NCBI GenBank assembly: GCA_002943765.1 | Contig: PQWQ01000029.1 | Coordinates: 248,001-312,000 of the forward strand | Reading direction: 5' to 3' | DNA: 64,000 nt | Source: Psoroptes ovis | Lineage: Eukaryota; Arthropoda; Arachnida; Sarcoptiformes; Psoroptidae | In this document: positions 47,301 through 55,612 of the stretch, in pieces | Numbering within the stretch: the stretch's first letter is position 1 | How the letters are laid out: every line of letters begins with the position of its first letter | Translations under genes and position numbers: made by a program | Notes under the pieces: model-generated | Seen by the model: only the letters and a program-made list of their open reading frames with translations | What the model was told of the DNA's origin: nothing | Databases searched by the model: none

Positions 47301-49494
47301 TTGAGAAAAATCTCAAATAATCTAAGTAAATTATTAATAATTCAAGCATCAATAGATGCTTATGGTCGAATCGCGACAGAAAAAATAAATAAATAAATGA
47401 ATAAAACAAAACAATGCAGCAATTTAAAAAAATATTGAAACTTACCAGCTACATTTTTTTCGTTGGTTGAATTTTGACCATTTTCAAATCAAATTGATTG
47501 ATGTTATGATGTTTTAAATGCATCCAAATTCCAGATGTTTTGTTGTATCAAATTTGTTTAAATCAATTGGAAAAAATTGAAATTTTGATTTTTTAAGATT
47601 TTTGGGAAAATTTTCAAGAATTTTAAATTCTAACACAAGGCACTTACCGAGCTGTGGTACAGTCTTTGTACAGCACATCAAAATCATGTGTTGACAATAG
47701 CTTACAACGATTCACTCCTGGTTGTATTGCTCCTAAGCCACGTAATATTCGAACTTGTTCGACGTTACATACGATCGGTACAATGTCCAAGCGCTGATTT
47801 AAGAAATTTGAATCATTTGATTTGTCTTAGAAATAAAAAAAATTCTCAAGTAAATAATACCTTAAGTTTAGTATAAACAGTATGTAAACCGCCAACCAAA
47901 TGTTTGAGAAACAATTCGAATGCTTGAGGCAAACAAAGCAAATATTCGCCTTGTTTATTAGCAGCTAAAAATGCTGCAATTCGATGTCCACGATAATCAA
48001 TAAGCCGACATTCATTTGTCGATACATATTGCGGTTGCTGGGAATTATTCGATGATGATCCACTATTATTATGGGATTGTGGTGGTGAATAAAATGAGTG
48101 ATAACCACCACCACCAGCGCCGCCGCCGCTGCTTACACCGCCACTACCGCCAAATCCACTGTGATGACGTGATTTTTCTTTGAGAAAAATAAGAAAATAT
48201 GAATTAAAACCTTTAGATTCTTAACCATAATTAAGAATTTTTTTTTAAAATCTAAGAATATTCTGGACTTAGGAACACTATGAATTGGTTTATTTTCAGA
48301 ATAAAAACAATTTCTTCGAAATATATTTTCAATCATAATAAACACACTAAATCGAACACGGCTAAACTCTAAACCCGAATCAAAGTATCTAAATATTAAA
48401 AAAAATAAAACTATACAGCGCCAGTCTGCAGGAATTTATTTGGTGGTTGTTGTTGCTGTGTATGGTTATTTATCAGTTTGGGTTTTATTTTCAATAGTTT
48501 ACTCCACTGATATTAAAGCTATATCCACACCACACCAACCAACCAACCAAACATAATGCAAAATATTTCATTTATTTTTTATTTTATATTTTTCACATAA
48601 AATAATCACAAAACAACAACAAGCGGATGAATATGAACACGAGTATGATACACGGATATGCACACTAAAACACACACACACATAGACCTAGTAATACACA
48701 CACGCAAGGATAATCAACTTTCATTGATTTTTCATTGCTTTCATTTATTACACATGTAACAAAATTTCAATTTTTGTGATTATTTTGTTGTTCACAGTTT
48801 ATTTACCGCTGTGTATATCGGTGGTTTTTTTAATCATTCACAGTGGACACTACAGCAAAGAAAAAAAAATAATCCAATGAATATCATTGATTGATTGAAA
48901 CATCTGTTGTTTCGTTAAGGATAATAAATGATATCAAATCATCAATTTTACATTGTGACATCAATAATCGACTCATTGTCATTCAATGATTCATTATTTG
49001 AAAATTCAAAATGTTCATTTGCATTAAATAATCACCATTAGCAACGAAACCATTGTTGTAATTAATTATGAAGTTTTTTGAATATTCATGAGCCTATAGA
49101 AAACAATGAATACACAAGGCGTTAGCCTTAAAATGGCCGTATTCGTGATCACATATACAACAAATTCACTCAAGAATCCATGAATATTTGGATTTTTCAA
49201 ATAATTTGGATTTGGATTGAAAATAAATGAACAAATAAATAAATATGAATACTTACGAGCTGTACGGAGATCATTTGGTGAATCAGAATGATTACTTATT
49301 AAATCATCATCATCGACTACATCATCATCGATATCATCGATATTATCATCATCGACAATATCATCATCACTGATTGTTGATGTTGGACTATTATTATTAT
49401 TGTTTGTTTGCAGCTGATTATGATGATGATGATGATGATTATAATTTGAATGATGATGTCTTTGAGGGCTTGGCGATACTGATATTTGAGACAT
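25770..49494 (-). CDS. dac: Dachshund transcription cofactor, complete eight-exon CDS
   Basis: Spliced CDS on the minus strand, exons 49494-49257, 48177-47861, 47793-47648, 37806-36994, 29811-28694, 28628-28221, 26572-26477 and 26386-25770. Every junction is GT/AG with matching phase, and the total is 3753 nt (1250 residues plus stop). Dachshund is a nuclear SKI/SNO-family cofactor acting with Eyes absent and Sine oculis in eye, leg and brain development (family knowledge). DD1 lies at about residues 135-234 and includes CLPQAFELFLKHLVGG and CNVEQVRILRGLGAIQPGVN, followed by GRPPKR. The coiled-coil DD2 lies at about 984-1074 (LETLLRNIEGLL, ERERELREHAEKQL, KRFKKERKLRRKLENEL). The regions between are Gln-, Ala-, Asn-, Ser- and His-rich low complexity. 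The protein is somewhat longer than I recall for the fly protein. Large introns (9.8 and 7.2 kb) carry many MITEs. A 5' untranslated exon upstream is likely. Confidence 0.95.
26477..26572 (-). CDS. dac: dac coding exon 7 (DD2 coiled coil)
   Basis: A 96-nt exon, residues 1014-1045 plus one base. Acceptor CAAATAG/TT; donor G/GTAAGA at 26476. It encodes EIRNEYTNRLERERELREHA then EKQLNDERKIR, which follows the DD2 consensus of charged heptads (family pattern RERELRETLEKQL). Confidence 0.95.
26573..28220 (-). other. dac: dac intron 6 (1.6 kb)
   Basis: Noncoding between dac exons 6 and 7. It is rich in A/T runs and simple repeats (CATT and ATTATT types) and has a G-run near 27955-27965. No hairpin MITE of the mariner-like family occurs here, unlike in the two larger introns. 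I see no gene. Confidence 0.7.
28221..28628 (-). CDS. dac: dac coding exon 6 (start of DD2)
   Basis: Residues 878-1013 plus one base, after a 65-nt intron (acceptor AAAACGCAG/TC). The first part is Asn-rich; a Gln run precedes CLETLLRNIEGLLAIAAHNA, the opening helix of DD2, which ends QAQLQLQK. The donor AAAAAG/GTTTGT is weaker than the other donors of this gene. Confidence 0.95.
28694..29811 (-). CDS. dac: dac coding exon 5 (long low-complexity linker)
   Basis: Residues 505-877 plus one base. Acceptor GTCTTTTAG/A completes Arg and is followed by FGNNNNNSPPPG. It contains His/Gln, Ser/Thr and long Ala runs, an AAYLWLLS patch, then Asn/Asp-rich acidic stretches and a Ser-rich end (SSSFK). Donor G/GTGAGA at 28693. 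Apart from its phase and position between recognised exons, nothing here is a family signature; linker length varies greatly among Dachshund proteins. Confidence 0.9.
30137..30218. mobile_element. mariner-like hairpin MITE 9 (type P)
   Basis: TTAGATTGTCCGAAAAGTAT to CTTTTCGGACAACCTAA, with CTACGATATAATCGGC inside; dac intron 4. Confidence 0.88.
31685..31767. mobile_element. mariner-like hairpin MITE 10 (type P)
   Basis: TTAGATTGTTCGAAAAGTTT to GGGCAACCATAA, arms with several mismatches; dac intron 4. Confidence 0.82.
32441..32518. mobile_element. mariner-like hairpin MITE 11 (type P)
   Basis: TAGGTTGTCCGAAAAGTTTC to CTTATTGGACAGCCTA, with GCCGATTATATCATAG inside; dac intron 4. Confidence 0.85.
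32867..32947. mobile_element. mariner-like hairpin MITE 12 (type P)
   Basis: TTAGACTGTCCGAAAAATTT to CTTTTCGGACAGCCTAA, with GCCGATTATATCGTAGAAAA inside; dac intron 4. Confidence 0.88.
33344..33526 (-). other. exon-like open stretch within dac intron 4
   Basis: On the minus strand, after an acceptor-like TTTTGAAAATTTTCAG, an open stretch of about 60 codons reads SSLLHNVMDMPDQYWPLVRS, LYGEFDSENELTNFNLSKYF. Its composition (Asp, Glu, Pro, Trp, Tyr) is unlike the Phe/Ile/Asn/Lys shadows of noncoding DNA here. I do not recognise it and no matching donor or partner exon is clear. It could be a pseudogene fragment, an alternative dac exon or chance. Confidence 0.2.
33767..33850. mobile_element. 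mariner-like hairpin MITE 13 (type P, diverged)
   Basis: TTAGGGTTGTCCGGAAAG to CTTTTCGGACAACCGAA; the inside is altered (ACCGGTTATATTTGTAGG). dac intron 4. Confidence 0.82.
35091..35172. mobile_element. mariner-like hairpin MITE 14 (type P)
   Basis: AAAGGTTGTCCGAAAAGTTT to CTTTTCGGGCAACCTAA, with ACCGATATAATCGGC inside; dac intron 4. Confidence 0.86.
35341..35362. repeat. AC dinucleotide microsatellite
   Basis: 11 AC units in dac intron 4. Confidence 0.9.
36994..37806 (-). CDS. dac: dac coding exon 4 (GRPPKR motif, Gln/Ala-rich linker)
   Basis: Residues 234-504 plus two bases. The acceptor AAAACTAG/G completes Arg, then reads PGRPPKRSSG, the basic motif right after DD1. The rest is low complexity: Gln run at about 271-279, Ala run at about 293-303, another Ala/Gln run, a His/Gln stretch, and a final Ala/Ser stretch. 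A basic patch (SKKAR, KQRKKSARSS) could serve in nuclear localisation. Donor TAG/GTATGT at 36993. The antisense strand also stays open here because CAG/GCN repeats lack stops. Confidence 0.93.
38265..38302. repeat. GT dinucleotide microsatellite
   Basis: 19 uninterrupted GT units in dac intron 3. Confidence 0.95.
38690..38770. mobile_element. mariner-like hairpin MITE 15 (variant)
   Basis: TTAGGTTGTTCTGAAAGTTT to CTTTTCGAACAATCCAA. The core differs from both types and resembles copies 18 and 23 (GAAAATTGACGAAAAC); dac intron 3. Confidence 0.82.
38945..38970. repeat. perfect 11-bp hairpin in dac intron 3
   Basis: TGTTGGTGTTT and AAACACCAACA around the loop ACAC. Confidence 0.8.
39247..39326. 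mobile_element. mariner-like hairpin MITE 16 (type P, near-perfect arms)
   Basis: TTAGACTGTCCGAAAAGTTT to CTTTTCGGACAATCTAA. Over 29 bases the arms differ at one position (C versus T); dac intron 3. Confidence 0.92.
40160..40240. mobile_element. mariner-like hairpin MITE 17 (type P, near-perfect arms)
   Basis: TTAGGTTGTCCGAAAAGTTT to CTTTTCGGACAACCTAA, both ends bordered by TA; dac intron 3. Among the best-preserved copies. Confidence 0.93.
40906..40965 (+). mobile_element. 60-bp insertion with 15-bp target duplication, likely LINE 3' tail
   Basis: The direct repeat ATAAAACAAATATTT occurs perfectly at 40891-40905 and 40966-40980. Between them is a GC-richer piece (CACGGTGCAAATGCCAAGGC, AGAGCACC) followed by AATAAAGATTTATTATTATT. 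A long duplication plus an AATAAA and triplet-repeat tail is what a severely 5'-truncated non-LTR retrotransposon leaves. It sits in dac intron 3. Confidence 0.7.
41475..41554. mobile_element. mariner-like hairpin MITE 18 (variant)
   Basis: TTAAGTCGTCCTGAAAGTTT to CTTTTCGGACAACCTTG, core GAGAAATGTTTGAAAATTGG; dac intron 3. Ends eroded. Confidence 0.8.
42108..42141. repeat. perfect 13-bp hairpin in dac intron 3
   Basis: AAATGTAAATGAT and ATCATTTACATTT around the loop CATTTCGA; pairing continues beyond the stem with a small bulge. Confidence 0.8.
42807..42834. repeat. ATT trinucleotide microsatellite
   Basis: About nine ATT units in dac intron 3. Confidence 0.9.
44436..44554. mobile_element. 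AT-palindrome MITE, copy e
   Basis: A diverged copy in dac intron 3; arms TTTAAGTTTTAATTCAGAGT and AAATTACGAATTAAAATTTT. The termini are eroded. Confidence 0.65.
46105..46185. mobile_element. mariner-like hairpin MITE 19 (type P)
   Basis: TTAGATTGTCCGAAAAGTTT to CTTTGCGGACAGCCTAA, with ACGGTATGACCGGC inside; dac intron 3. Confidence 0.85.
46439..46521. mobile_element. mariner-like hairpin MITE 20 (type P)
   Basis: TAAGGTTGTCCGATAAGTTC to TTTTTCGGACAACCTTAA; only about 250 bp from copy 19; dac intron 3. Confidence 0.85.
47648..47793 (-). CDS. dac: dac coding exon 3 (second part of DD1)
   Basis: Residues 186-233 plus two bases. It follows a 67-nt intron (acceptor AAATCAG/CGC) and ends at CG/GTAAGT. 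The product reads RLDIVPIVCNVEQVRILRGL, then GAIQPGVNRCKLLS and DFDVLYKDCTTA, the most conserved block of Dachshund proteins. The exon boundary after TTAR, followed by PGRPPKR in the next exon, agrees with the family order. Confidence 0.96.
47861..48177 (-). CDS. dac: dac coding exon 2 (Gly/Ser linker and first part of DD1)
   Basis: Residues 80-185. The acceptor is TTTTTCTCAAAG/A and the donor AAG/GTATTA at 47860. It opens with a Gly- and Ser-rich linker, then enters DD1 at about residue 135 (ECRLIDYRGHRIAAFL, then EYLLCLPQAFELFLKHLVGG, then LHTVYTKLK). This is the SKI/SNO/DAC fold used for DNA and partner binding in the family. A short AANKQG stretch sits in the loop before EYLLCLPQ and may be slightly longer than in fly and vertebrate relatives. 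Confidence 0.95.
48178..49256 (-). other. dac: dac intron 1 (1.1 kb)
   Basis: Noncoding between the first two coding exons, AT-rich, with ACAC tracts near 48670-48700. No recognisable element. Confidence 0.65.
49257..49494 (-). CDS. dac: dac coding exon 1 (N-terminus)
   Basis: Encodes residues 1-79 plus one base. ATG at 49494 has A at -3. The sequence is low complexity: a His-rich stretch (NYNHHHHHHNQ), Asn run, then an Asp-rich acidic stretch ending SDSPNDLRTA. The donor is C/GTAAGT at 49256. The link to exon 2 rests on phase agreement (C plus AA gives Gln) and position, since this part is not conserved. Just upstream (minus strand) a pyrimidine-rich tract ends in TAG near 49512, so the 5' UTR may be spliced. 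No in-frame stop is seen in the few codons before the ATG, so an upstream start is possible. Confidence 0.75.
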
Positions 49495-50693
49495 TATTGT
49501 TGGTGCGTTTTCTATTATGTGAGATCAAAGAAAATTGAAGAAAATGATTGAAGAATTTAATTGATGAATTTCTTAATGTTAAGAAATTTTGAATTAAGCA
49601 GTGATAAATTGATTTATTATGGTGGGTTAATTCTTTTAATTTCGTTCGATGAACAAAAAAAACGTATTCCAAGTTAAATGATTATCAAATGTCAAATAAT
49701 CAGAATGCGGATATATGCATTCTCTGTGTGCACAAACACATATGAATTAAAATGGATAAATGTGAATTTAGCTATGTTTGAATGTATTTTGTGTTTTGTA
49801 AAAATTCAAACAGTTGAAATAAATCAAGGTGTGTAAACATTGATAATAATAATCTGATGGACTTGTGATATAAATTGTGGGCGTAATTATTCAAAATTGA
49901 ATTGAATTGAATTTGGTTAAATATATTCACATTCACATTTACAAATCAATGAAAAATCAGAATCAGTTTTGGCAAAATCGGGAAAAATTCCAATTATTTG
50001 AATTCAATAAAGTTTCGAAGCTTGATTTGAAAACATTTGAAATTTTGAAATTTCAATTTCAGCGCAAAACAAATCATTTATTCACTTTGAAATCAAAATG
50101 CCAAATGAAACTAAACCAAAATGAAAATATATATGAATCCAAATACCAAGAACAATATAACACACACATTTAATTTAAATTCAAAAATAAAAATACAAAA
50201 CAAATCGAATCGAATCGAAATAACAAAACTGCACACACACACACACACAGACACAAAATACAGAAATACAAATATACCATTGGAAATACAATAATAGAAA
50301 TGAATACAAACAACACAAACAGACATACAGTCACATATACAAATACACAAATAACAAATAACAAATACACAGAAATTATATATAAATTTAGGAAGAGAAA
50401 TTTTACTGCTGAACAAAAATAAATGAATGAAAAATAAAAAGATATTGAATAGATAACACACACACACACAAACACAGACAGAGACAGAGAAATACAAATA
50501 CAATACAAAGCCCTTGCCAAAGAAACCAAACCAAAAAACCAGATAGAAAAATAAAAAATGGTATATTTCAATTTAAAATTATACAATAATACCAAATAAT
50601 ACTACAAAACAAAAATATATATTATTGCTCTATCATTCATTCATTCATTCTCATTTATATTTGAATTTATATAATTTAAATGTTTTGTATGTA

Positions 50694-50776
50694 TTAGATT
50701 GTCCGAAAAGTTTTTACCGATTATATCGGTAGGGAATTATATGAGAAAATCGGCAAAAACTTATCGGACAACCTAA
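50694..50776. mobile_element. mariner-like hairpin MITE 21 (type P)
   Basis: TTAGATTGTCCGAAAAGTTT to CTTATCGGACAACCTAA, with ACCGATTATATCGGTAGG inside; upstream of dac. Confidence 0.88.
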
Positions 50777-51301
50777 TACATTCATTTCGTTTCGTATATA
50801 TATAATATATATCATATACGAAATTGAAATAAAATGAATGAAATGAAAAAAAAAATATTAAGCACCGAATCACAAGAGACACATTCAAAATGAAATGAAA
50901 AATTGTATGTATTTCAATTTGTTTTATATCAAAAAAATGTAAAAATATATTTGTATATATTTTCATTGGAAATACATGTAATTATATATATGAATGTTTG
51001 TATGAAACCATTTAAAAAAAATTCATTCATTTATTTAAAATTATTAATTCAAATCATTATCATTCTCAAAAACACCAGAAATGTTCATTCATACAGACAA
51101 ATGTACTACACGACCATACATACAATAAAATCGCCTCAAAAAGCATCATAAAATGACGAAGATGATGAAAAACCAGAAAATATAACCAGAAAAGCAGTAA
51201 TGAAAAATATGTGAATTCAATGCATTTTCTCAATGAATGAATTTGAATTGCACATGTATAAAAATTTCTGGTTTTTCTAAAATGAGAAATACTAAATAAT
51301 A

Positions 51302-51382
51302 TAAGGTTGTCCGAAAAGTTTTTGCCGATTTTCCAATGATTTTCTATGGATATAATCGGCAAAAACTTTTCGGACAACATAA
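51302..51382. mobile_element. mariner-like hairpin MITE 22 (type P)
   Basis: TAAGGTTGTCCGAAAAGTTT to CTTTTCGGACAACATAA; arms nearly perfect over about 28 bases. Confidence 0.9.
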
Positions 51383-52807
51383 TAATATAAATAATAAAAA
51401 TATTGCAATGATAATAATGAATGGAATGGAAATGAAGATGCCCACCACCACTGATGAACGAAAATTGTATATAAATGCGATTGTGTAATTATTATTATTA
51501 TTATATTTGAACATACATATATACAATACAACAATACAATCACAATTGAATGAAATGAAAAAAAAATAGGCGAGAACCAAATTCACAAAGTGGGATTGTA
51601 TTTGTGTCTTTATTTGTATTTTATTTTATTCTATTTCTCATTTGGAAATATCAAAATTGAATGAATGAATTTAAAACGCAAACTCAAATTTTTTGAAATA
51701 AATGGAATTGAAATAGAAATGTAAGGCATTTGCCTTGTGCACAATTGAAGACGATTTGTTTGTTTGTTTGTTCGGTTTGTCTGTGTAATTTTATTTCGAA
51801 TTCGAAATCAATGTACATTCATTTGTATATATATGAAATGGAATATATTTCTTCAAAAATGTCTCTCCCACTTTTTTTTATTTCTTATGATGGAATCATA
51901 TATATATCAAAGTTTAAAAATAAAAAAATTAAAATAATTCAAGAAAGATAATTCTCTTTCAGCTTTGATTATCTCAAAGAAAAAAAAAATTGAAAGATTC
52001 AAAGACATATCAGAATGTATTTGTTCTTCTATTTGTTCAAGGAATGAGAGAATCACTCGTTAATTTTTATTCATTTTTCTCGGATTTTCACCTCTTTCAA
52101 AGCAGGAATGAAGAAATCCACTGGATGATGGATGAATGTACGAATAAATGCATGTGATGCATACAGCAAGCATTTTCAATGGCGCCAAATGTGTATATTT
52201 GGCCAAATTATTATTTTTGAAAAAAAATGAATTTTCAAATCAGATAATTTTTTGAGTTAAATAATAAAAGATTTTTGCTTTAAATCCGACCATTTTTTTG
52301 ATTCTTGTGAATCATTGTGTTATCATATTTGTGTCTTTACTGCTTATATGCTTTGAATTGAATTTTCAATTTTTTTTAGACTATCAAAAATGTTAAGGGG
52401 TTCGTTTGGCTTGTTTCAAAGTATTTTCAATTTTCATCATCATTATTTCATTGTTTTTGATGTAATATTTCATAAAATTTCATACCTCTACCACCAGCAC
52501 CATCATCATCATCATAATCATTAAACCACCAAAGTGGTAAACAAATGGTAGAATTTCAACCTAAAAACAAGAATCTCAAAACTCGTTCGATGAATATCAA
52601 AGAAAATGTTGGAATGTGAATGGCATATATTTGAAAATTCAGACATATTCTCTCGTAGACCCTTATATTCGATGATTCAAAGTCGGATATTTCCACAATA
52701 CAAAACTAGATATATGTATTGATGACTTGAACTGAACAGAATCGAAATAATTTATTTTTCTATTCGAAATCTTGAAGATATATAAAAATTGTTTGAATTT
52801 CAAAATA

Positions 52808-52889
52808 TTGGGTTGTCCGAAAAGTTTTTGCCAATTTTCAGATGTTTTTGAAATTTGTAAATCAGCAAAAACTTTTCGGACAACTCAAA
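52808..52889. mobile_element. mariner-like hairpin MITE 23 (variant)
   Basis: TTGGGTTGTCCGAAAAGTTT to CTTTTCGGACAACTCAA; core GATGTTTTTGAAATTTGTAA, unlike type P. Confidence 0.83.
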
Positions 52890-53206
52890 TACAAACATAT
52901 ATAAAATGAAATTACGAATACGGATGTGCAGCAGCAGCAAAACAAATGAAATGAAATAAAACAAAATAATAATAAGTTTTAAAGATAAAATAATGATAAT
53001 GATAAGTAGGATGGACGATCATTTTGAATGTAAAAATCATGCACATATTCAATGTGTGTTTCTTCAATCAAAGAAGCCATAACAAATTCAATTCAATTCA
53101 TTCATTTCATATCATTTGAAATAATGAATTCCAATACAATTCACCAATTGAATTCGAAATGAATTTGATTCGAAATACACAGACGAACAAACAAAAAATA
53201 GGTGTG

Positions 53207-53255
53207 GAATCGTAAAAAGGGAAGGTTTTTTCTTTTTGCGATCCTTTTACGATTC
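53207..53255. repeat. inverted repeat, GGAATCGTAAAA stems
   Basis: GGAATCGTAAAAAGG pairs with CCTTTTACGATTCC (one extra A), enclosing a 20-base spacer that can itself partly pair. Confidence 0.75.
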
Positions 53256-55533
53256 CATATTGGAATCTTTCTGGATATCTTGTCATTTGTGTTATAATTC
53301 ATTACAACGCAATATTATCTCATTATTTGTTCCTATGACAAATCATAGAATTTCAAATAGATAGATTCAACATTCATTTTCAATGCACAAAAATGTCATT
53401 GCGCACGAACAGAAATGGTAAATTCTGGATTTGACATGATTTCGGTTATTATTTGTGCTTGTTTTCAACAAAGGACTTTCAACAGTGATTACTGTAATGG
53501 AATGAAAAAATTCCTTGGAAAAATAACAAAAAAACATATTTGAAAGGCACATAACAAACACATCAAATGCCTTTTATTTTAATGCAATGAAATCGTTCAA
53601 GCATTTTGTTTCATAGAAAAAAATTTAAATTAAAATTTTAAAATTTATCAGCACAATTTCAGTCCTCAGAAAAATTTGGACAAAGAATTTTGGCCCAAAT
53701 TACTGCACACCGAGAAAATTGTCAACCAGTGCAAACAAAGAATTTCAATAATTTAATTCCCAACAAACAAAAGAATTTGATGGAAATTTTTTTTAATGAA
53801 GATTTGTTTCATTTTCGGGTCCATAAAATATAAATAATATGAACGACATGCGTACTGCAAACATATGAATTGATTAAAATGGCTGCCAAATATAAATCGA
53901 CAAAACACACAGGCGCCATATTTGTGGGAGCCATTTGGCCCCGATGTATTTCGATTGTGTCATTACAAAACGAAATTTAAATTCATTTCATTTGAAAAAT
54001 TCAAAAAAACCTGCGCATGTCTCATTCGAACTGATGTTCAGAGGTTGTTCGGCAGTAAGAAGGACAAGATCTCTGTGAAATATTTGCCATTTGTACAAAT
54101 TCACATATATTTGTACAATTCAATTCAATTCATTTTCTCAAAACTTGAATGGCAAGAATTGAATTAACATTTGTGTTCATTCAAACGAAAGAAATCATCA
54201 AAAGAAATCATCTTTATGAAATGCTCATGATCATCATGATACAGTGGTGGTGGTGGAGAATATATCTTGAATTCAAGCAAGAAAATTGGCCAATCGTAAT
54301 GGCAAAAAGGCATTTTTCGATTCGACATATATAATAATATACAACTTTAAATATACGAATTTTAGAAGAAAAAAAAAGTTATCATTCGTATTGAAATTAC
54401 GAATTCGTAATAAGAATTGTAATATGAATTTAAAAATTGTATGCTTTTGAAGACAAAGAACAAAACACGCCTTCTCGAGAAAGAAATAAGAAAATCTTTG
54501 CATGAAAATTTCTTTAAAGACATTCGTCGAAATTCAATTTTTTTTCTTCTATAATTCTCACTGAAAAAAAATCTCTTATAAAATGACAATAAACAAAATA
54601 TATACGTTTGAGAAGAAGGTCATTAACATTCATTTATATGTGTATAAAAACATTCGTAGATGAATAAAATGAAAAATTTAAATACTTAAGAAAAATTATT
54701 TATTTTTTATATTTTCTCAAAAATTAATAAAACAACATTAATCATTTGTGAATATTAAATGAAGAGGCAAAAATCAATGAAGGAAAATTTTTTTCATTCA
54801 AGTTTAATTAAACATTTGAAATGTGAATCCATTCACATACACATAAATAAATAAAAATTCGGAAAATTTGGTCTTGTTATATGCAAAACTTAAAGAAAAG
54901 AAATAAGAAATATGAGATATAAACACTCGAATATGAATTTTTTGCACAAAAATATGCAGAAGACAGGCAAACACTAAGAATAATGATATTTTTGCTTGAA
55001 ATTCTTGGCTATCATTGATTCATTCATCATTGATTTCAGCCTAAGAAAAATAGTCCTAAGAAAACATTATGCAAAGCAGCAGATCAAAGATTTTTGGACA
55101 AGAAAACAGAAATTATTTAATCGAATTGCTTTGTACGAATTGAATAAGAAGATTGGCAAAAATTAAACATTAAATACATTAAACATTGAATTTTTCCCAA
55201 TTCGAAATTAATTGGTTTTTTATGTATTATTTTTCATAGATGAACACACATTATTCAAATATCCAAATATTCCAATTCAAACAATTTGTTTTTTTGGGTT
55301 CAAAATGAATACAAAATAAATGGAATTATGAAAATATTTTTCCGAAATAACTTTCAGGTCGCGCGACTTTTTCAAATGAAAATTAAACTAAATTAAAAAC
55401 TTTGAAAGGTCAATATTTTGAATAAATGTTTTTCGAGTGTAATTATAAGATTATTGTTTTGTTTTAAAACCTATAATTAAAAAGAATTCAAATTAATTTT
55501 TTTTTTTTTTAGAAAATTAAAATGAACAGATAT

Positions 55534-55612
55534 TTAGGTTGTCCCATAAGTTCTTGCCGTTTATTGAATTTTTTTCATTAGAAAAACGTCAAGAACTTAT
55601 GGGACAACCTAA
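55534..55612. mobile_element. mariner-like hairpin MITE 24 (CCCATAAG variant)
   Basis: TTAGGTTGTCCCATAAGTTC to CTTATGGGACAACCTAA. Arms match over about 22 bases but carry CCCATAAGTTCTTG where all others have CCGAAAAGTT. TA on both sides. A distinct lineage. Confidence 0.92.

Larger units (their letters stand above)
37807..47647 (-). other. dac: dac intron 3 (9.8 kb)
   Basis: The largest dac intron, separating DD1 from the GRPPKR exon. It holds six mariner-like hairpins (38690, 39247, 40160, 41475, 46105, 46439), one AT-palindrome element (44436), the short insertion at 40906-40965, a GT tract at 38265-38302 and an ATT tract at 42807-42834. No gene is seen. Early dac introns carry enhancers in other arthropods (family knowledge), but I cannot point to any here. 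Confidence 0.7.

Noticed and set aside
50111..50595. Overlapping 130- and 141-codon hydrophobic frames
   Set aside because: Produced by CA/ATACA-type simple repeats read on the minus strand (Cys-Val and Tyr-Ile alternation).
53922..54167. 81-codon plus-strand frame
   Set aside because: No ATG start in frame, no recognised domain and no splice context; kept only as a composition anomaly.
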